Shown: positions 61,520 to 64,000 of the stretch, one piece after another
Position numbering within the stretch: the stretch's first letter is position 1
Layout of the letters: every line of letters begins with the position of its first letter
Assembly (NCBI GenBank): GCA_963970005.1
Contig: CAXAMN010021112.1
Coordinates: 1,225,926-1,289,925, forward strand
Length of the DNA: 64,000 bases
DNA from: Durusdinium trenchii
Lineage: Eukaryota; Sar; Dinophyceae; Suessiales; Symbiodiniaceae
Reading direction: 5' to 3'
Made by a program: the position numbers and the translations under genes
Notes under the pieces: generated by a model
Told to the model about the DNA's origin: nothing
Databases searched by the model: none
Seen by the model: the letters and a program-made list of their open reading frames with translations, nothing else

Positions 61520-64000
61520 CATGGGAACGCAGCATACAATAAACAACACAATAATAAGCCAACATGGTGTGAACATGTGTGAAATGAGACATAGGACATA
61601 GGACTAGCATTGTGTGTGTGTCACCTATACCCAAAGCGCAAAGTTTTTGGGAGAAAACCCATGCACTCAGCGGCTCACAATGCGGTTGTACAAGGTCATG
61701 ATGCCTTTCTGGAACACAATGCCTTGAAGATCCTTGAAGCTTCTCTGAAGAAACAATATCACGATGTTGTGGCGTTAAATGATTTCTGAGCTAGATCACA
61801 TCATAAACTCCCTAAGCCTGAGCAGTACAATATATACCAAACAACCATTCAACAACTTGATCATGTATGCAATTCCCAACAATCAAAACTGAACACCTCA
61901 AAACACCAAACAAACATGTTTGCATGTAAACGGGGTCAATCTTCATGTTCCCTCAGTTTCATGTTGGTTGCCCAGGGTGTACAGCCTTCCTTGATCCAGC
62001 AGTTTCAACAGGAAACCGCAAGGATGTTCGGCACGAAGGCTGGACAAATGCCTCAGTGAGAAAGGGATGCTCTGAGGACATGGTCACGGATATGCAATCC
62101 ATTTGATACAACAATGAGCACACAATAAATGAGAAATGGCCTACCAAACAACTCCCGTTGGACATCTAGGTCTGATAAGAATGTTCGGCTGGCTCTATTC
62201 ATGAACTCGTGAACTGGGCACTGGCAGTGTGGAGAAGCTGAAGCGCATATCAAAACAGCTTCCGCAGATTCGCCACCAGCCCGAGCACAACCAAAACAAT
62301 CGCTTCAGCAGCGCGAGAAACCGTTTCCCATCTTTTCCCATCCAGCATTTGTTTCGCCCGCACTCCCTTGATGCTTCGACCTCTTTCTCTTCTATATGAT
62401 TTGGAAGCACACATAGACCGATGCAAAAAACCATCTATATACTCCTTTCCTGTATGGTTCGCCGTTCGGTTTGTTGAGAACCAGTTCATTCGGAACGACC
62501 ATCCAACACGAACATCCAATTGTCCAACGCTATTTGCTTCTGACCTCTTCAGACCTCTTCACAGCGCTTCGATGGAAGTACTGTAGACTAAGCCCTCCGC
62601 CACTGGCAGGCAGAGGAGCAGCAACGCACCGAGGCGCCGCATGGCTAAGGAGCTTCTCATCTTTCCAGACTCGTTAATGAGTAAAGGCACGGTACGTCTT
62701 GAATCAAGCAGCATGCAGTCGAACCCAAAACATATATACATTCAAGGATCGTGTCTGCAAATTCCGTCTTTAACTGCATCATACTGATGAACAAACACAA
62801 ACAGGAAACTGCGCAAGGCACAACTATGCACATAGACTTGCTAATCGACTGCTACGCTCCGAGCAGGATTAAAATCCTCGCAGAAACATGCATCGCAAGT
62901 GCGGCAACATGCTGCTCTTCAGTCTCTTGGACAGTTGCAGTATCATGAGTCAACCATGACGGAGATCCAATAGCAATGCCAAATAGCAATATTGCTGAAC
63001 TTACCAAAGACTGAAACACGATCACCAAGACTGAAAGTAAATTCCTTCTAGGAACAGGTGAACTCATTGAACTTGATCCCTTGTCATTGAACTCATTGAA
63101 CCTGGTTTCAGCCGCAAATTATCTAGGTTCCTAGCTCATCAGATCATCCAGAAAGACGACAATATTCTTCTAATGTTAACACACAAAGTTCAGTCTTTCC
63201 AGCAACACATCTATTGATGTTGAAAGGACAAGAGGCAACCGGCCAGAAAAAAGTCACGAAACCAGCTGCCTGGCCAATGAGTTACATAGCCACTTGGCAC
63301 ATGTTTGGCATATGGATGTTAGAATACATCAGACATGTTCAATTTGATCTGACAAACATGTTCATCGTCCCCGGATCATCACACCGAAAGGAAGCCGCAC
63401 CTTGAGATCCCCCGCCCATGCCGAGTGCCATTCACCCCTCTGCTGGTCGCTGGAGCTGCCTCAGTGGAAGAAAACTCTGGCTGACATTATTACGGAGCTC
63501 CAATTTCTTGAAGCAAAATAAACGAATATGGTGCGGGAAAATTGCAATTTGGAGAAGCCAAATATATAGACGCTTTATATATATATATATATACATGCAC
63601 ATATTGTATACCATTGCAAATGATTCCGTCGGCGGCGGCAACATAGCACTTTCTACTAAACTTTGATATCACCAATGCATGAAGACCTACAGTACCAAAC
63701 ATGCATTGCATATGTGGAGGATGGCTGGAATGGCAATCAACCCACCTTCTGCGGCTGAGCCCGTGGGGCGGCCAGTAAGCCTGACAAAGTCAACGATTCT
63801 GCTACATCACTAACCACGCGAAGAAAATCTCTTCAGCTGGACTTGGTCTGAATCGAGACAAAGACCCATCAAGGTTTGATAAATATGCAAAGCCGAGAAT
63901 TCAAAGGAGTCAAGTAATTTTGACCGTGATCGTTTCAACACATTTTTAGAATATGTTTATCATGGTAAACGTTGGCAAACTACTCACGATTCTTGTGTTT
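61520..64000. other. No gene recognised; (AT)n tract at 63569-63591
   Basis: Open frames here are short and without splice signals. The 3' part has an AT run within an otherwise ordinary stretch. TTTCATGTTGGTTGCCCAGGG at 61959-61979 resembles a motif seen near 31448-31470 and 41074-41090, probably another dispersed repeat. Confidence 0.35.

Noticed and set aside
1-64000. CRISPR arrays, rRNA genes, tRNA genes, bacterial promoters or ribosome-binding sites
   Set aside because: No regularly spaced repeats, rRNA signature or credible tRNA cloverleaf was found by eye; the sequence is eukaryotic. A tRNA covariance scan would be needed to exclude tRNAs.

Overview
The window looks like nuclear DNA of a dinoflagellate, most likely a Symbiodiniaceae-type genome. 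The evidence is indirect: genes are broken into many short exons, several introns open with GC instead of GT, long stretches carry only dispersed inverted-repeat elements and (AT)n runs, and a non-LTR retrotransposon carries a C5-cytosine DNA methyltransferase. Retrotransposon-borne methyltransferases have been reported from Symbiodinium. No bacterial operons, CRISPR arrays, rRNA or convincing tRNA genes were seen. Exon calls were made by reading frames together with AG acceptors, GT/GC donors and phase agreement between neighbours. Each is an inference without RNA support.

Layout: about 0.9-7.7 kb is a plus-strand multi-exon gene of unknown function ending at a TAA at 7683-7685. At 14.2-15.9 kb is a minus-strand SET-domain (SMYD-like) methyltransferase gene. 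At 17.3-19.4 kb minus-strand exons lie next to a plus-strand gene start at 19039, a likely strand-switch point. At 21-24 kb are further minus-strand exons, one read through by an in-frame TGA. At 24.6-26.4 kb is a block of perfect inverted repeats followed by an AT-rich repeat island whose strand bias flips. At 27.7-29.9 kb is a minus-strand cyclopropane-fatty-acid-synthase-like gene in six short phase-consistent exons. At 31.5-45.9 kb are more minus-strand exons of unrecognised genes, set among foldback and MITE-like elements and one perfect 63-bp palindrome.

The main object is a 10.9-kb minus-strand non-LTR retrotransposon (46860-57723) flanked by a 17-bp target-site duplication. In order it encodes a small N-terminal region, a DNA methyltransferase, two copies of a Ulp1/C48-like cysteine-protease-like module, a gag-like coiled-coil protein, an AP-type endonuclease, a reverse transcriptase and an RNase H. 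Two frame breaks and one premature TAG suggest this copy is decayed, though recoding is not excluded.

Upstream of it, at 59.2-60.6 kb, lies a minus-strand intronless gene with two tandem zinc/HNH-like modules. The rest (57.8-59.2 and 60.6-64.0 kb) is mostly non-coding repeat-bearing DNA with one further exon candidate.
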